Position numbers and translations under genes: made by a program
The notes under the pieces: generated by a model
Told to the model about the DNA's origin: nothing
Databases searched by the model: none
What the model saw: only the letters and a program-made list of their open reading frames with translations
DNA from: Escherichia marmotae
GTDB lineage: Bacteria > Pseudomonadota > Gammaproteobacteria > Enterobacterales > Enterobacteriaceae
Reading direction: 5' to 3'
DNA: 64,000 nucleotides
Assembly (NCBI RefSeq): GCF_002900365.1
Contig: NZ_CP025979.1
Coordinates: 3,348,001-3,412,000, forward strand
Shown here: positions 16,716-28,993 of the stretch, one piece after another
Layout: each line of letters begins with the position of its first letter
Numbering within the stretch: position 1 is the stretch's first letter

Positions 16716-18824
16716 TTAATTTCTGTTTCGGGTGACTTTAATTACGTCTGGCATCACGCGGATTTTGCGCATGATATTTGCCAGATGTACGCGGTCACGT
16801 GCGGTCAGACGAATAAAGGCACTGTAGACGCGACCATCTTTCTCTTCTGTATTCAGACTTTGAATATTGGAATTAGTGGTGTTGATCGCTGCTGTCAGGT
16901 TTGCCAGTGCGCCCTGATGGTTGAACATTTCAACTTTTATTTCGGTGATGAACTCCTGCGCCGTCTCTTTATCCCATTCCACAGCCATAAACTTCTCTGG
17001 CTCTTTCTGATAGCCACGGATGTTACGGCAGGATTCATGGTGGATCACCAGACCCTTACCGGGGCTGACGTGGGCGATAATCGGGTCGCCAGGAATTGGG
17101 CGGCAGCATTTCGCAAAGGTGATCAGCACGCCATCGGCACCTTTGATCGGCAGATGCCCGTGACTTTGGGTCGCTGGTGGAATAGAGGCGTCACCATGTT
17201 GCAGATTTTTCGCGACCACCACGCTCATTGCGTTACCAAGGCCAATTTCAGCCAGCAGATCGTCAAGCGTTGCCAGCTTCATGCGGTCCAGTTCGCGCTG
17301 GATATTCTCCTGCGGAATTTCATTCAGCTTGCGGCTGCCACCTAATGCATGGTTGAGCAGACGGCGACCGAGGCTTACGGAATCATCACGCTTGAGGTTT
17401 TTCAGCAACTGGCGAATTTTGGCGCGCGCTTTCGAGCTGACGACAAAGTTCAGCCATGCGGCATTCGGGCGAGCGCCCGGTGCGGTAATGATTTCAACGG
17501 TTTGACCACTGGAGAGCGGCTGCGATAGCGGGTACGGCTGGCGGTCGACGCGCGCGCCCACGCAGGCGTGACCGATATCGGTATGCACTGCGTATGCGAA
17601 GTCGACAGGTGTGGCACCGGCAGGCAACTCGACAATGCGCCCTTCCGGTGTGAAAACGTAAATCTCATCCGGGAAGAGATCGGATTTAACGCTCTCGATA
17701 AATTCGAACGAGCTGCCGGCGCTTTGCTGCAGCTCCAACAGGCTCTGCATCCAACGCTGGGCGCGGATTTGTGCAGTAGTGCTGGTTTCGCCGTGCTCTT
17801 TATACGCCCAGTGCGCGGCAACACCCATCTCCGCCATCTGGTCCATATCTTCGGTACGAATCTGGACTTCAACCGGAACGCCGTGCGGGCCAATCATTGA
17901 GGTGTGTAAAGACTGATAGCCGTTCGCTTTTGGGATGGCGATGTAGTCTTTCACGCGCCCCGGACGCGGCTTGTACAGGCTGTGCATCTGACCAAGCACG
18001 CGATAACAGGTATCGGCATCATGGACGATTACGCGAAAAGCATAGATGTCCATGATCGAGTGAAAACGCTGCTCTTTGAGCACCATTTTGCAGTAAATCG
18101 AATAAAGATGTTTCTCGCGACCACTGACACGGCATGGTATTCCCGCTTCCTGCAAACGCCCTTCGATTTCAGAGAGGATTTTTTGGATCATCTCTTTACG
18201 GTTGCCGCGTGCAGCTTTCACCACTTCTTTAATCACGCGGTAGCGGTTGGGGTACAGCGCTTCAAAACCCAGCTCTTCGAGTTCGGTTTTAATGTGGTGG
18301 ATACCTAAACGGTGTGCCAGCGGACTGTATATTTCAAGGGTTTCACGGGCGATGCGGCGACGTTTGTCCGGGCGGAGTGAGCCCAGCGTGCGCATGTTGT
18401 GGGTACGGTCTGCGAGTTTGATGAGAATGACGCGGATATCTTGCACCATCGCCATAATCATCTTGCGAAAGTTTTCGGCCTGCGCCTCTTTCTTATCGCG
18501 GAACTTGAGTTTATCAAGTTTTGACACCCCCTCTACCAGTTCGGCTACGCTTTTGCCAAAAAGCTGTTCCATGTCCTGGTAGGTGGCGGGAGTATCTTCA
18601 ATCACGTCATGAAGTAGCGCCGCCATCAGCGTTTCATAGTCGAGTTTCATCTCGGCCAGAATGCAGGCAACCGCTACCGGGTGCGTGATATAGGGTTCAC
18701 CGCTTGAACGTGTTTGCCCCTCGTGAGCATCACGTGCAACGAGATACGCCTGCCGCAGACGCTTAATTTGGTCTTCCGGCAGGTAGTTTTGAATCAGTTG
18801 ATTCAGGCTTTCAAACAGATACAA
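16716..18824 (-). CDS. spoT: Bifunctional (p)ppGpp synthetase/hydrolase SpoT
   Basis: 702 residues. An N-terminal HD hydrolase domain (HPVAVACILAEM, ALLHDVIEDT) is followed by the synthetase domain (FRKMIMAMVQDIRVILIKLADR region onward, then IPKANGYQSLHTS). Next come TGS (EIYVFTPEGRIVELP), a helical/zinc-finger region (CCRPIPGD) and the C-terminal ACT domain. It degrades and weakly makes the alarmone (p)ppGpp during carbon, lipid or iron stress. Full length with no lesion visible. Confidence 0.97.
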   Translation of the reverse strand: MYLFESLNQLIQNYLPEDQIKRLRQAYLVARDAHEGQTRSSGEPYITHPVAVACILAEMKLDYETLMAALLHDVIEDTPATYQDMEQLFGKSVAELVEGVSKLDKLKFRDKKEAQAENFRKMIMAMVQDIRVILIKLADRTHNMRTLGSLRPDKRRRIARETLEIYSPLAHRLGIHHIKTELEELGFEALYPNRYRVIKEVVKAARGNRKEMIQKILSEIEGRLQEAGIPCRVSGREKHLYSIYCKMVLKEQRFHSIMDIYAFRVIVHDADTCYRVLGQMHSLYKPRPGRVKDYIAIPKANGYQSLHTSMIGPHGVPVEVQIRTEDMDQMAEMGVAAHWAYKEHGETSTTAQIRAQRWMQSLLELQQSAGSSFEFIESVKSDLFPDEIYVFTPEGRIVELPAGATPVDFAYAVHTDIGHACVGARVDRQPYPLSQPLSSGQTVEIITAPGARPNAAWLNFVVSSKARAKIRQLLKNLKRDDSVSLGRRLLNHALGGSRKLNEIPQENIQRELDRMKLATLDDLLAEIGLGNAMSVVVAKNLQHGDASIPPATQSHGHLPIKGADGVLITFAKCCRPIPGDPIIAHVSPGKGLVIHHESCRNIRGYQKEPEKFMAVEWDKETAQEFITEIKVEMFNHQGALANLTAAINTTNSNIQSLNTEEKDGRVYSAFIRLTARDRVHLANIMRKIRVMPDVIKVTRNRN

Positions 18825-18842
18825 GGGCGACCCGCTTTGTGA

Positions 18843-19118
18843 TTAACGACGACCTTCAGCAATAGCGGTAACGGCTTGTAATTCAGCGGCTTCCTGCTCT
18901 TGCTGTTCCTGGCGTTCGCGAACGTCGAGGATCTGGTTGTTGATCAGACCTTCTTCGATTTCGCGCAGCGCGATTACTGTAGTTTTATCGTTTTCTTCCG
19001 GTACTAGCGGATCCTTTCCGCCTACCTGCATCTGACGAGCGCGACGCGCGGCGACCAGTACCAGGTCAAAACGGTTACCAATTTTCTCTACAGCGTCCTG
19101 AACAGTTACGCGTGCCAT
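18843..19118 (-). CDS. rpoZ: RNA polymerase omega subunit
   Basis: 91 residues, [31 protein letters not shown]. Omega wraps the beta' C-terminus, aids RNA polymerase assembly and forms part of ppGpp site 1. The normal length is present. It lies between gmk and spoT in the usual operon, 18 bases ahead of spoT. Confidence 0.98.
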
Positions 19119-19172
19119 ACTTAAAAAGCTCCACAGGTGAAGAAATGACTGGGCATGATACTGAAAGAAGGT

Positions 19173-19857
<685 letters not shown>

Positions 19858-19858
19858 T

Positions 19859-19920
<62 letters not shown>

Positions 19921-20053
19921 TTTCCGCTATTCCCTGTCATTTACTGCAATCAGGACGATTCTCTGGAAGCATCATCGCACACTTCAGTTTTGCCTCTCGG
20001 CTTTGCATTCACCTCGTTGTATACCTGCCAGCCTGACAACAGCGGAGGTGACG

Positions 20054-21735
<1,682 letters not shown>

Positions 21736-21739
<4 letters not shown>

Positions 21740-22353
21740 TGACCTTCGTGGCTGTAGTAAAAAACGGGTAATCCCAGTTTAAGACGCAGTGCCAGCAAGC
21801 GAGCAAAAAAGCCAAACACCAGGGTGGAGATAATCACCACATCATGGTTGGAAACATAGTGTTGCAGTGCGATATACAGCACGGCGGAAGCAAATGAAAC
21901 CCCGGCATACAGTTCTTTCTGAAAGACCAGCGGGATGCGTTTACAGAACATATCGCGCAAAACACCGCCAAATACGCCGGTTGTCACCGCAGCGACAACG
22001 GCAATGATCGGGCCGTGGCCCATATCCAGCGCGACCTGTGCGCCAATGATAGAAAAGACCACCAGTCCGAGCGCATCTAACACCAGAAAGACTTTGCGCA
22101 GGTAAGGCATTACGGGAGCAACAATAGTGGTGAGTACCGCGGCGGTGGCGACGATAATCACATATTCCGGATGTTTGACCCAGCCGAGCGGATAGTGGCC
22201 CAAAAGTATATCCCGTACTGAACCGCCGCCGATTGCAGTGGCGGTCGCAATAATAATTACGCCAAATGTATCCATGCGCCGCCGTCCGGCCGCCAGCGCT
22301 CCCGTCATGGCTTCGGCAGTAATGCCAACCAAATACAAAATGTGTAACAGCAT
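21736..22353 (-). CDS. yicG: YicG, TRIC/UPF0126-family membrane protein
   Basis: 205 residues from MLLHILYLVGITAEAMTGALAAGRR. It consists of two copies of a three-helix unit, each with a glycine-rich GGGSVRDIL / GGVLRDMF motif, as in trimeric intracellular cation (TRIC-like) channels and glycine-transport-associated relatives. It sits in the inner membrane; substrate in E. coli is not firmly known to me. Start chosen by match to the known protein; an upstream ATG at 22407 is ignored. Confidence 0.92.
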
Positions 22354-22606
22354 GGTTCTCTCCCTAAAAATCTGTCTGGCAGGGTAGCGATTTGTACGCA
22401 TCGTCACGATTGAGATTTTTTAAGGTGAGAGGTTATTGATAATATTTAGTTATGTGAAATTGGTGTTTTCTGTAGTTTTAATGCGTTTCTCTTAGATTGT
22501 CAGAAGAAAAATGCATTAGAAATATTAGGGCGTGTTTTAAAGTAAATAAGAAGTCTGTATACGTAGCGCCGCTGTAATTTAACAACGGCCTACGGAATTA
22601 TGAGGG
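22354..22606. other. yicG-yicC intergenic region lacking dinD
   Basis: In K-12 the SOS gene dinD lies between yicG and yicC. Here only about 250 bp of AT-rich sequence remain, with no open frame, no visible dinD remnant and no LexA box (CTG-N10-CAG). An imperfect inverted repeat near 22567-22590 (GCCGCTGT / ACAACGGC) may end the yicC transcript. Confidence 0.6.
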
Positions 22607-23470
22607 TTACTCGATATTCTGAATCTGTTCGCGCATTTGTTCGATCAGTACTTTCAGTTCAATAGCTGAATTAGTTACTTCGGCATTGATAGACTTCGAG
22701 GCCAGGGTGTTCGACTCGCGATTAAACTCTTGCATCATAAAGTCCAGACGACGGCCAACCGCTTCTTTTTTCTTCAGAATGTTGTAGGTCTCTTTGACAT
22801 GCGCTTCGAGGCGGTCCAGCTCTTCGGCAACGTCAATTCGTTGCGCCAGCAGCACTAACTCTTGCTCCAGGCGATTGTTTTCCAACTGTACCTGAGCATC
22901 TTCCAGTTTCGCTACCAGACGTTCACGCTGCCATTGCAGGATTTCCGGCATATGGGCACGAACTTTAGCCACTTCGGCGGTGACACCTTCCAGACGCTGC
23001 TCGATCAACGCTTTCAGCGCCTGACCTTCGGTTTCGCGCGCGACAATAAAGTCGTCAAGAGTACCATCCAGCGCAGCGAGAATTTCAGCGGCAATGGCGT
23101 CGAGATCCTGCTCCTGAGCTGCCATCACACCCGGCCAGCGCAGGATATCAACCGGGTTGATTTCCCCTTCGTCGCTCTGCATTTTTACCCAGTTAGCAGC
23201 AGTTACGAGCTGTTTAGCCAGCTTTTCGTTGAGAATCAGCTCGCCTTGTGCGCTAACATCTGGCTCATAGCGCAGGGTGCATTCCACTTTACCGCGCGTC
23301 AGGCGAGAACGAATACGCTCGCGAACGACAGGTTCAAGGCTACGGAACTGCTCCGGCAGACGAAAGTAAGTTTCCAGATAACGCTGGTTTACCGAGCGCA
23401 TTTCCCAGGTTGCGCTCCCCCATTCACCCTTGATTTCACGCCGGGCGTAGGCGGTCATACTGCGGATCAT
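22607..23470 (-). CDS. yicC: YicC-family endoribonuclease
   Basis: 287 residues from MIRSMTAYARREIKGEWG; the much longer frame up to 24229 is only the antisense of rph. It has the N-terminal YicC domain (SVNQRYLETYFRLPEQFRSLE) and the C-terminal DUF1732 domain ending in VLIEQMREQIQNIE. YicC proteins have been described as RNases that act on small regulatory RNAs such as RyhB. It is divergent from rph over a 126-bp gap that holds both promoters. Confidence 0.93.
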   Translation of the reverse strand: MIRSMTAYARREIKGEWGSATWEMRSVNQRYLETYFRLPEQFRSLEPVVRERIRSRLTRGKVECTLRYEPDVSAQGELILNEKLAKQLVTAANWVKMQSDEGEINPVDILRWPGVMAAQEQDLDAIAAEILAALDGTLDDFIVARETEGQALKALIEQRLEGVTAEVAKVRAHMPEILQWQRERLVAKLEDAQVQLENNRLEQELVLLAQRIDVAEELDRLEAHVKETYNILKKKEAVGRRLDFMMQEFNRESNTLASKSINAEVTNSAIELKVLIEQMREQIQNIE

Positions 23471-23596
23471 AGACGTTCCTGTTTTTGAAAGGAGAGGTGG
23501 AAGGATTATAGCCATCGATGCCTTGTCAGGATAGGAATAACCGCCGGAAGTCCGTATAATGCGCAGCCACATTTGTTTCAAGCCGGAGATTTCAAT

Positions 23597-24313
23597 ATGC
23601 GTCCAGCAGGCCGTAGCAATAATCAGGTGCGTCCCGTTACCCTGACTCGTAACTATACAAAACATGCAGAAGGCTCGGTGCTGGTCGAATTTGGCGATAC
23701 CAAAGTGTTGTGTACTGCCTCTATTGAAGAAGGCGTGCCGCGCTTCCTGAAAGGTCAGGGGCAGGGCTGGATCACCGCAGAATACGGTATGTTGCCGCGC
23801 TCCACCCACACCCGTAACGCCCGCGAAGCGGCGAAAGGTAAGCAGGGCGGACGCACGATGGAAATCCAGCGTCTGATCGCCCGTGCATTGCGTGCAGCGG
23901 TTGATTTGAAAGCGTTGGGTGAGTTCACCATTACGCTGGACTGCGACGTACTTCAGGCCGATGGCGGCACGCGCACTGCTTCGATCACCGGTGCTTGCGT
24001 GGCGCTGGCAGATGCGCTGAATAAGCTGGTTGAGAATGGCAAACTGAAAACCAACCCGATGAAAGGCATGGTAGCTGCGGTTTCGGTGGGTATCGTTAAT
24101 GGCGAAGCGATTTGCGATCTGGAATATGTTGAAGACTCTGCCGCAGAAACGGACATGAACGTGGTGATGACCGAAGATGGGCGGATCATTGAGGTTCAGG
24201 GAACGGCAGAAGGCGAACCATTCACCCACGAAGAACTCCTCACCTTGTTGGCGCTGGCCCGAGGGGGAATCGAATCCATTGTAGCGACGCAGAAGGCGGC
24301 GCTGGCAAACTGA
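23597..24313 (+). CDS. rph: RNase PH, full length
   Basis: 238 residues from MRPAGRSNNQVRPVTLTRNY. It is a phosphorolytic 3' exoribonuclease that trims tRNA precursors, with the RNase PH core (AEYGMLPRSTHTRN, RALRAAVDLKALGEFTITLDCDVLQADGGTRTASITGA split over two strands). The C-terminus IVATQKAALAN is the wild-type end; the frameshift carried by MG1655 and W3110 is not present. Its translation up to the stop couples to the pyrE attenuator a few bases downstream. Confidence 0.97.
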   Translation: MRPAGRSNNQVRPVTLTRNYTKHAEGSVLVEFGDTKVLCTASIEEGVPRFLKGQGQGWITAEYGMLPRSTHTRNAREAAKGKQGGRTMEIQRLIARALRAAVDLKALGEFTITLDCDVLQADGGTRTASITGACVALADALNKLVENGKLKTNPMKGMVAAVSVGIVNGEAICDLEYVEDSAAETDMNVVMTEDGRIIEVQGTAEGEPFTHEELLTLLALARGGIESIVATQKAALAN

Positions 24314-24318
24314 TTTTT

Positions 24319-24346
24319 AAGGCGACTGATGAGTCGCCTTTTTTTT
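24319..24346 (+). terminator. pyrE attenuator
   Basis: AAGGCGACT-gatg-AGTCGCCTT followed by eight Ts, starting six bases after the rph stop. In E. coli low UTP slows RNA polymerase so that rph-translating ribosomes stay close and prevent this hairpin from terminating ahead of pyrE. The intact rph end means normal coupling is expected here. Confidence 0.95.
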
Positions 24347-24378
24347 GTCTGTAGAAAAGTAAGATGAGGAGCGAAGGC

Positions 24379-25020
24379 ATGAAACCATATCAGCGCCAGT
24401 TTATTGAGTTTGCGCTTGGCAAACAGGTATTAAAGTTTGGTGAGTTTACGCTGAAATCCGGGCGTAAAAGCCCCTATTTCTTCAACGCCGGACTATTTAA
24501 TACCGGGCGCGACCTGGCACTGTTAGGCCGTTTTTACGCTGAAGCGTTAGTGGATTCTGGCATTGAGTTCGATCTGCTGTTTGGCCCCGCTTACAAAGGT
24601 ATTCCAATCGCGACCACAACCGCTGTGGCACTGGCGGAGCATCATGACCTTGACCTGCCATACTGCTTTAACCGCAAAGAAGCAAAAGACCACGGCGAAG
24701 GTGGCAATCTGGTTGGTAGCGCGTTACAAGGACGAGTAATGCTGGTGGATGATGTGATCACCGCCGGAACGGCGATTCGTGAGTCGATGGAAATTATTCA
24801 GGCCAATGGCGCGACGCTTGCTGGCGTGCTGATTTCGCTCGATCGTCAGGAACGTGGTCGTGGCGAGATATCAGCGATTCAGGAAGTTGAGCGTGATTAC
24901 AACTGCAAAGTGATCTCTATCATCACCCTGAAAGACCTGATTGCTTATCTGGAAGAGAAGCCGGACATGGCGGAACATCTGGCAGCCGTTAAGGCTTATC
25001 GCGAAGAGTACGGGGTTTGA
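24379..25020 (+). CDS. pyrE: Orotate phosphoribosyltransferase
   Basis: 213 residues from MKPYQRQFIEFALGKQVLKF; a start five codons upstream is disregarded. It converts orotate and PRPP to OMP in pyrimidine synthesis. The PRPP-binding motif is VMLVDDVITAGTAIRES, and the flexible loop FNRKEAKDHGEGG is visible. It is transcribed with rph and controlled by the attenuator between them. Confidence 0.98.
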   Translation: MKPYQRQFIEFALGKQVLKFGEFTLKSGRKSPYFFNAGLFNTGRDLALLGRFYAEALVDSGIEFDLLFGPAYKGIPIATTTAVALAEHHDLDLPYCFNRKEAKDHGEGGNLVGSALQGRVMLVDDVITAGTAIRESMEIIQANGATLAGVLISLDRQERGRGEISAIQEVERDYNCKVISIITLKDLIAYLEEKPDMAEHLAAVKAYREEYGV

Positions 25021-25026
25021 TAAAAA

Positions 25027-25056
25027 ACGCCGGATGGTAAGTCATCCGGCGTCATT
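25027..25056. terminator. Bidirectional terminator between pyrE and slmA
   Basis: ACGCCGGATG / CATCCGGCGT stem with a six-base loop; A run on the left, CATTTTATT on the right, so it can serve both convergent genes. Confidence 0.85.
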
Positions 25057-25653
25057 TTATTGCAACTGCGCGGCAATCAACGGCCAGCGAGCGTCAAAGT
25101 CATCCGTCGGGCGGTATTTAAACTCGCTGCGGACAAAACGAGACAGCATCCCTTCACAAAATGCCAGAAGTTGGCTTGCCAGCAACGTTTCATCGGTGGT
25201 GTAACCTTCACCCTCACGCATTCTCTTTTCACGCAATACCTGACGCAGTTGCGCTTCAATACGCTCGAACAGTTGGTTGATGCGCCCTTGCAGGCGGTCT
25301 TGTTCGAACATTAGCGCATGGCCGGTGAGGATACGGGTCAGGCCTGGATTACGCTCGCCAAAACCGAGAAGTAGCAACACAATCAGACGCAGACGCGCAG
25401 TGGTGTCCTTCTCATCTTTCAGAATCAGATTAATGCGAGTAATCAGGCTATCTTCGATAAACTCAATCAGGCTATCGAACATGCGGGTCTTACTGGGGAA
25501 GTGGCGATACAGAGCCGCTTCGGAAACGCCGACAGAGGCGGCCAGTTTCGCCGTCGTGATACGTTGGCTTCCATCGCTGGATTCCAGCATCAGCGCCAGA
25601 GACTGAAGTATTTCTTCGCGACGGTTCCTTTTCGCAGTTTGTTTTTCTGCCAT
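25057..25653 (-). CDS. slmA: Nucleoid occlusion factor SlmA
   Basis: 198 residues from [20 protein letters not shown]. It is a TetR-family protein with an N-terminal helix-turn-helix ([21 protein letters not shown]). It binds specific chromosomal sites and blocks FtsZ ring assembly over the nucleoid. It follows dut in the coaBC-dut-slmA series on the minus strand. A longer frame starting at 25716 lacks the conserved start context. Confidence 0.97.
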
Positions 25654-25759
25654 GTTACAAAATACCCCTGAAAATAAGCACTTGCCAGGCGGCACCCACG
25701 CTATGACCGCAAACAAAATGTTTGCGGCGATGTTATGACGTTATTTGGATGCGTATGTG

Positions 25760-26218
25760 TTACTGACGACCAGAGTGACCAAAGCCGCCTTCACCGCGGT
25801 CAGTAGCGTCAAAATCTTCCACCAGATTAAATTCAGCCTGTACCACCGGAACAAAAATCATCTGTGCGATACGTTCACCAGGTTGAATGGTGAAGCTGTC
25901 CTGACCACGGTTCCATACAGAGATCATCAATTGGCCCTGATAGTCGGAATCGATCAATCCCACCAGGTTGCCGAGCACGATACCGTGCTTATGGCCCAGC
26001 CCGGAGCGCGGCAGTATCATCGCCGCCAGTGAAGGATCGGCAATATGAATCGCCAGTCCGGTCGGCACAAGTGTCGTGTCGCCCGGTGCCAATTCTACGG
26101 CGTCGTCGAGACAAGCGCGCAGGTCAAGTCCGGCAGAACCAGAAGTGGCATAAGTCGGGAGTGGAAATTCCTTCCCAACGCGCGGGTCCAGAATCTTAAC
26201 GTCGATTTTCTTCATCAT
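25760..26218 (-). CDS. dut: dUTPase
   Basis: 152 residues (151 if the second of two adjacent ATGs is used). It is a trimeric dUTP pyrophosphatase that keeps uracil out of DNA and makes dUMP for thymidylate synthesis. Conserved motifs are ATSGSAGLDLRA, PRSGLGHKHG, NLVGLIDSDYQG, GERIAQM and the C-terminal DRGEGGFG. Its start overlaps the end of coaBC by 23 bases. Confidence 0.97.
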   Translation of the reverse strand: MMKKIDVKILDPRVGKEFPLPTYATSGSAGLDLRACLDDAVELAPGDTTLVPTGLAIHIADPSLAAMILPRSGLGHKHGIVLGNLVGLIDSDYQGQLMISVWNRGQDSFTIQPGERIAQMIFVPVVQAEFNLVEDFDATDRGEGGFGHSGRQ

Positions 26219-27416
26219 AACGGGTCACAATCTCGTCGAGTAATAATTGGCCAAGGAGCTCTTTTCGCTCAAGCGGTAAGATTTTATCGCCATCTTGCCA
26301 GAAAAGGTGTAATGCGTTTTTGTCGCTATTAAAGCCTTGAGTTGGCTGGGAAACATCGTTCGCGCAGATCAGATCAAGGTTTTTACGGATACGTTTTTGT
26401 CGGGCGTATTCTTCCACATTATTTGTTTCGGCCGCAAATCCAACAACATAAGGCCGATGGTCTTTTAATGCGGCAACACCGGCGACGATATCGGGGTTTT
26501 TAACCATTTTTATTGTTAATTCATCGCCCGGCGTGGCCTGCTTTTTGATTTTTTCGCGGGCAACGGTAGCTGCGCGATAATCCGCAACGGCAGCGCAACC
26601 GATAAATATATTTTGCTGTTGTACAGAAGCCTTCACGGCCGCTTCCATCTCCAGTGCGGTTATCACGTCAATACGTTTCACAAACGGTGGCGTCGGTAGC
26701 GAAACCGGGCCAGAAACCAGCGTGACGTTTGCTCCTCTACGTGCTGCTGCTGCGGCAATGGCGAATCCCATCTTGCCGGAGCTGTGATTAGAGATGTAAC
26801 GCACCGGATCGAGTGGTTCACGTGTCGGACCTGCGGTAATCATAATATTCAGATGTTTCAGGTCGTTGACGGGGGAGAAATGGGCCACCGCCATATCAAC
26901 AATGGTTAACGGATCGAGCATTCGCCCTGGGCCGATATCACCACAGGCCTGGCTGCCGCTATCTGGCCCCCAGATCAACAAACCTCGCGAGGCAAGTACC
27001 TCTAAATTATGCTGAGTAGCTGCAGCCCGATACATCTGCTGGTTCATTGCTGGCAGCACGGCAACAGGCGCAGGCGTCGCAAGGCAAATCGTTGATACCA
27101 GATCATTCGCCATACCAGCAGCAACGCGGGCAATCAAATCCGCTGTCGCTGGAGCAAGAATCACTAAATCAGCCCATTTTCCCAGCTCAATATGGCCCAT
27201 TGCCGCTTCGGCAGCCGGGTCCAGCAGACTGTCGGAAACGGGATAACCAGAGACTGCCTGCAAGCTAAGTGGAGTGATAAAGGCTTTTGCCGCTTCGGTC
27301 ATGGCTACACGGACGTCGGCCCCGCGATCGCGCAAACGACGCACCAGTTCAGGGGTTTTATAGGCAGCAATACCGCCGCTGACGCCGAGAACGATTTTTT
27401 TACCGGCCAAGCTCAT
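26196..27416 (-). CDS. coaBC: Phosphopantothenoylcysteine synthetase/decarboxylase
   Basis: 406 residues from MSLAGKKIVLGVSGGIAAYK. The N-terminal flavin decarboxylase CoaC (GHIELGKWADLVILAP, Cys in SGSQACGDIG) is fused to the C-terminal CTP-dependent synthetase CoaB (ITAGPTREPLDPVRYISN, GCAAVADYRA). It performs two consecutive steps of coenzyme A synthesis. It is the first gene of the coaBC-dut-slmA series. Confidence 0.97.
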   Translation of the reverse strand: MSLAGKKIVLGVSGGIAAYKTPELVRRLRDRGADVRVAMTEAAKAFITPLSLQAVSGYPVSDSLLDPAAEAAMGHIELGKWADLVILAPATADLIARVAAGMANDLVSTICLATPAPVAVLPAMNQQMYRAAATQHNLEVLASRGLLIWGPDSGSQACGDIGPGRMLDPLTIVDMAVAHFSPVNDLKHLNIMITAGPTREPLDPVRYISNHSSGKMGFAIAAAAARRGANVTLVSGPVSLPTPPFVKRIDVITALEMEAAVKASVQQQNIFIGCAAVADYRAATVAREKIKKQATPGDELTIKMVKNPDIVAGVAALKDHRPYVVGFAAETNNVEEYARQKRIRKNLDLICANDVSQPTQGFNSDKNALHLFWQDGDKILPLERKELLGQLLLDEIVTRYDEENRR

Positions 27417-27587
27417 GATGATTTTTCCTGTTGGGTGACACCAGAAGTTGGCGATTTTATCACAATACTTTTGTTGTCGTGCTTTCACCTGAGAATCACT
27501 TTGCGAGGCGCTTTCCAGGATTGAAAACTGACCGTCGATTTAACCAAACGACTATGACAGGATGCGCCCTCCACAAAGGAGGTGAAG

Positions 27588-28256
27588 GTGAAAAGCAATG
27601 CTGACTTGTTGATGCCACGTGAAAAAATGCTGAAGTTGGGTATTAGCGCGTTAACGGATATTGAACTGCTGGCGCTGTTTCTGCGTACAGGAACGCACGG
27701 AAAAGATGTGCTAACCCTGGCAAAAGAGATGCTGGAGAATTTCGGCTCTCTTTACGGCTTGTTATCCTCTGAATATGAACAAGTTAGAGGCGTTCATGGA
27801 ATAGGTGTGGCGAAATTCGCCCAGTTAAAGGGGATTGCCGAACTGGCCCGGCGTTACTACAACGTGCGGATACGCGAAGAAAGCCCGTTACTTAGCCCGG
27901 AGATGACGCGCGAGTTTTTACAAAGCCAGCTTACGGGCGAAGAGCGCGAGATCTTTATGGTGATCTTTCTCGACACTCAACACCGGGTACTTACTCACAG
28001 CCGATTGTTTTCCGGCACACTAAACCATGTGGAAGTCCATCCGCGTGAGATTGTTCGGGAAGCGATAAAAATAAACGCGGCGGCACTGATCCTTGCCCAT
28101 AATCACCCTTCGGGTTGTGCTGAACCCAGTAAAGCGGATAAACTCATCACCGAACGGATAATAAAAAGTTGTCAGTTCATGGATTTACGCGTGCTCGACC
28201 ATATCGTGATTGGGCGTGGAGAGTATGTTTCTTTTGCCGAACGCGGCTGGATTTAA
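27588..28256 (+). CDS. radC: RadC (YicR), JAB/MPN-domain protein
   Basis: 222 residues from the GTG at 27588, placed five bases after AAGGAGG. A GTG two codons earlier overlaps that ribosome site and is less likely. It has an N-terminal helix-hairpin-helix region (VRGVHGIGVAKFAQLKGIAELARR split) and a C-terminal JAB metalloprotease-like fold with HNHPSGCAEPSKAD. The original DNA-repair phenotype was later traced to recG, and its true role is unclear. It reads toward rpmB. Confidence 0.93.
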   Translation: MKSNADLLMPREKMLKLGISALTDIELLALFLRTGTHGKDVLTLAKEMLENFGSLYGLLSSEYEQVRGVHGIGVAKFAQLKGIAELARRYYNVRIREESPLLSPEMTREFLQSQLTGEEREIFMVIFLDTQHRVLTHSRLFSGTLNHVEVHPREIVREAIKINAAALILAHNHPSGCAEPSKADKLITERIIKSCQFMDLRVLDHIVIGRGEYVSFAERGWI

Positions 28257-28298
28257 CCCGCTATGCGCGATCCTTCGGGATCTTTGTCTGTTCGGGAC

Positions 28299-28327
28299 TT
28301 GAGCACATCGCTGAGTCAGCGTATACT
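28299..28327 (+). promoter_or_regulatory. rpmB sigma-70 promoter
   Basis: TTGAGC at 28299-28304, a 17-base spacer, then TATACT at 28322-28327, followed by CGCC. It lies about 145 bases upstream of rpmB. Confidence 0.8.
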
Positions 28328-28451
28328 ACGCCACCTTTGAGAATCTCGGGTTTGGCATTTGGGCCTGGCAATCGAGAGTTCACATAGAACTGCGATGACC
28401 GGGCTGTAAAGCCTGACGAGGCGCCAATACCCCATACGAAGCTCGAGCTAA

Positions 28452-28709
<258 letters not shown>

Positions 28710-28726
28710 GTACTTAGAGGAAATAA

Positions 28727-28897
<171 letters not shown>

Positions 28898-28920
28898 TTC
28901 TCGCTTTGATGTAATAAAAA

Positions 28921-28942
28921 CCTCGCTCCGGCGGGGTTTTTT
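28921..28942 (+). terminator. rpmBG terminator
   Basis: CCTCGC-tccg-GCGGGG stem (one G-U pair) followed by six Ts. Confidence 0.9.
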
Positions 28943-28993
28943 GTTATCTGCTTGCCCCCATATTGACTGCATCTGTTCATTCCAGGAGATGCT

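Noticed and set aside
23471..24229. Long N-terminal extension of yicC
   Set aside because: It is the antisense of rph; the YicC family starts at MIRSMTAYARRE.
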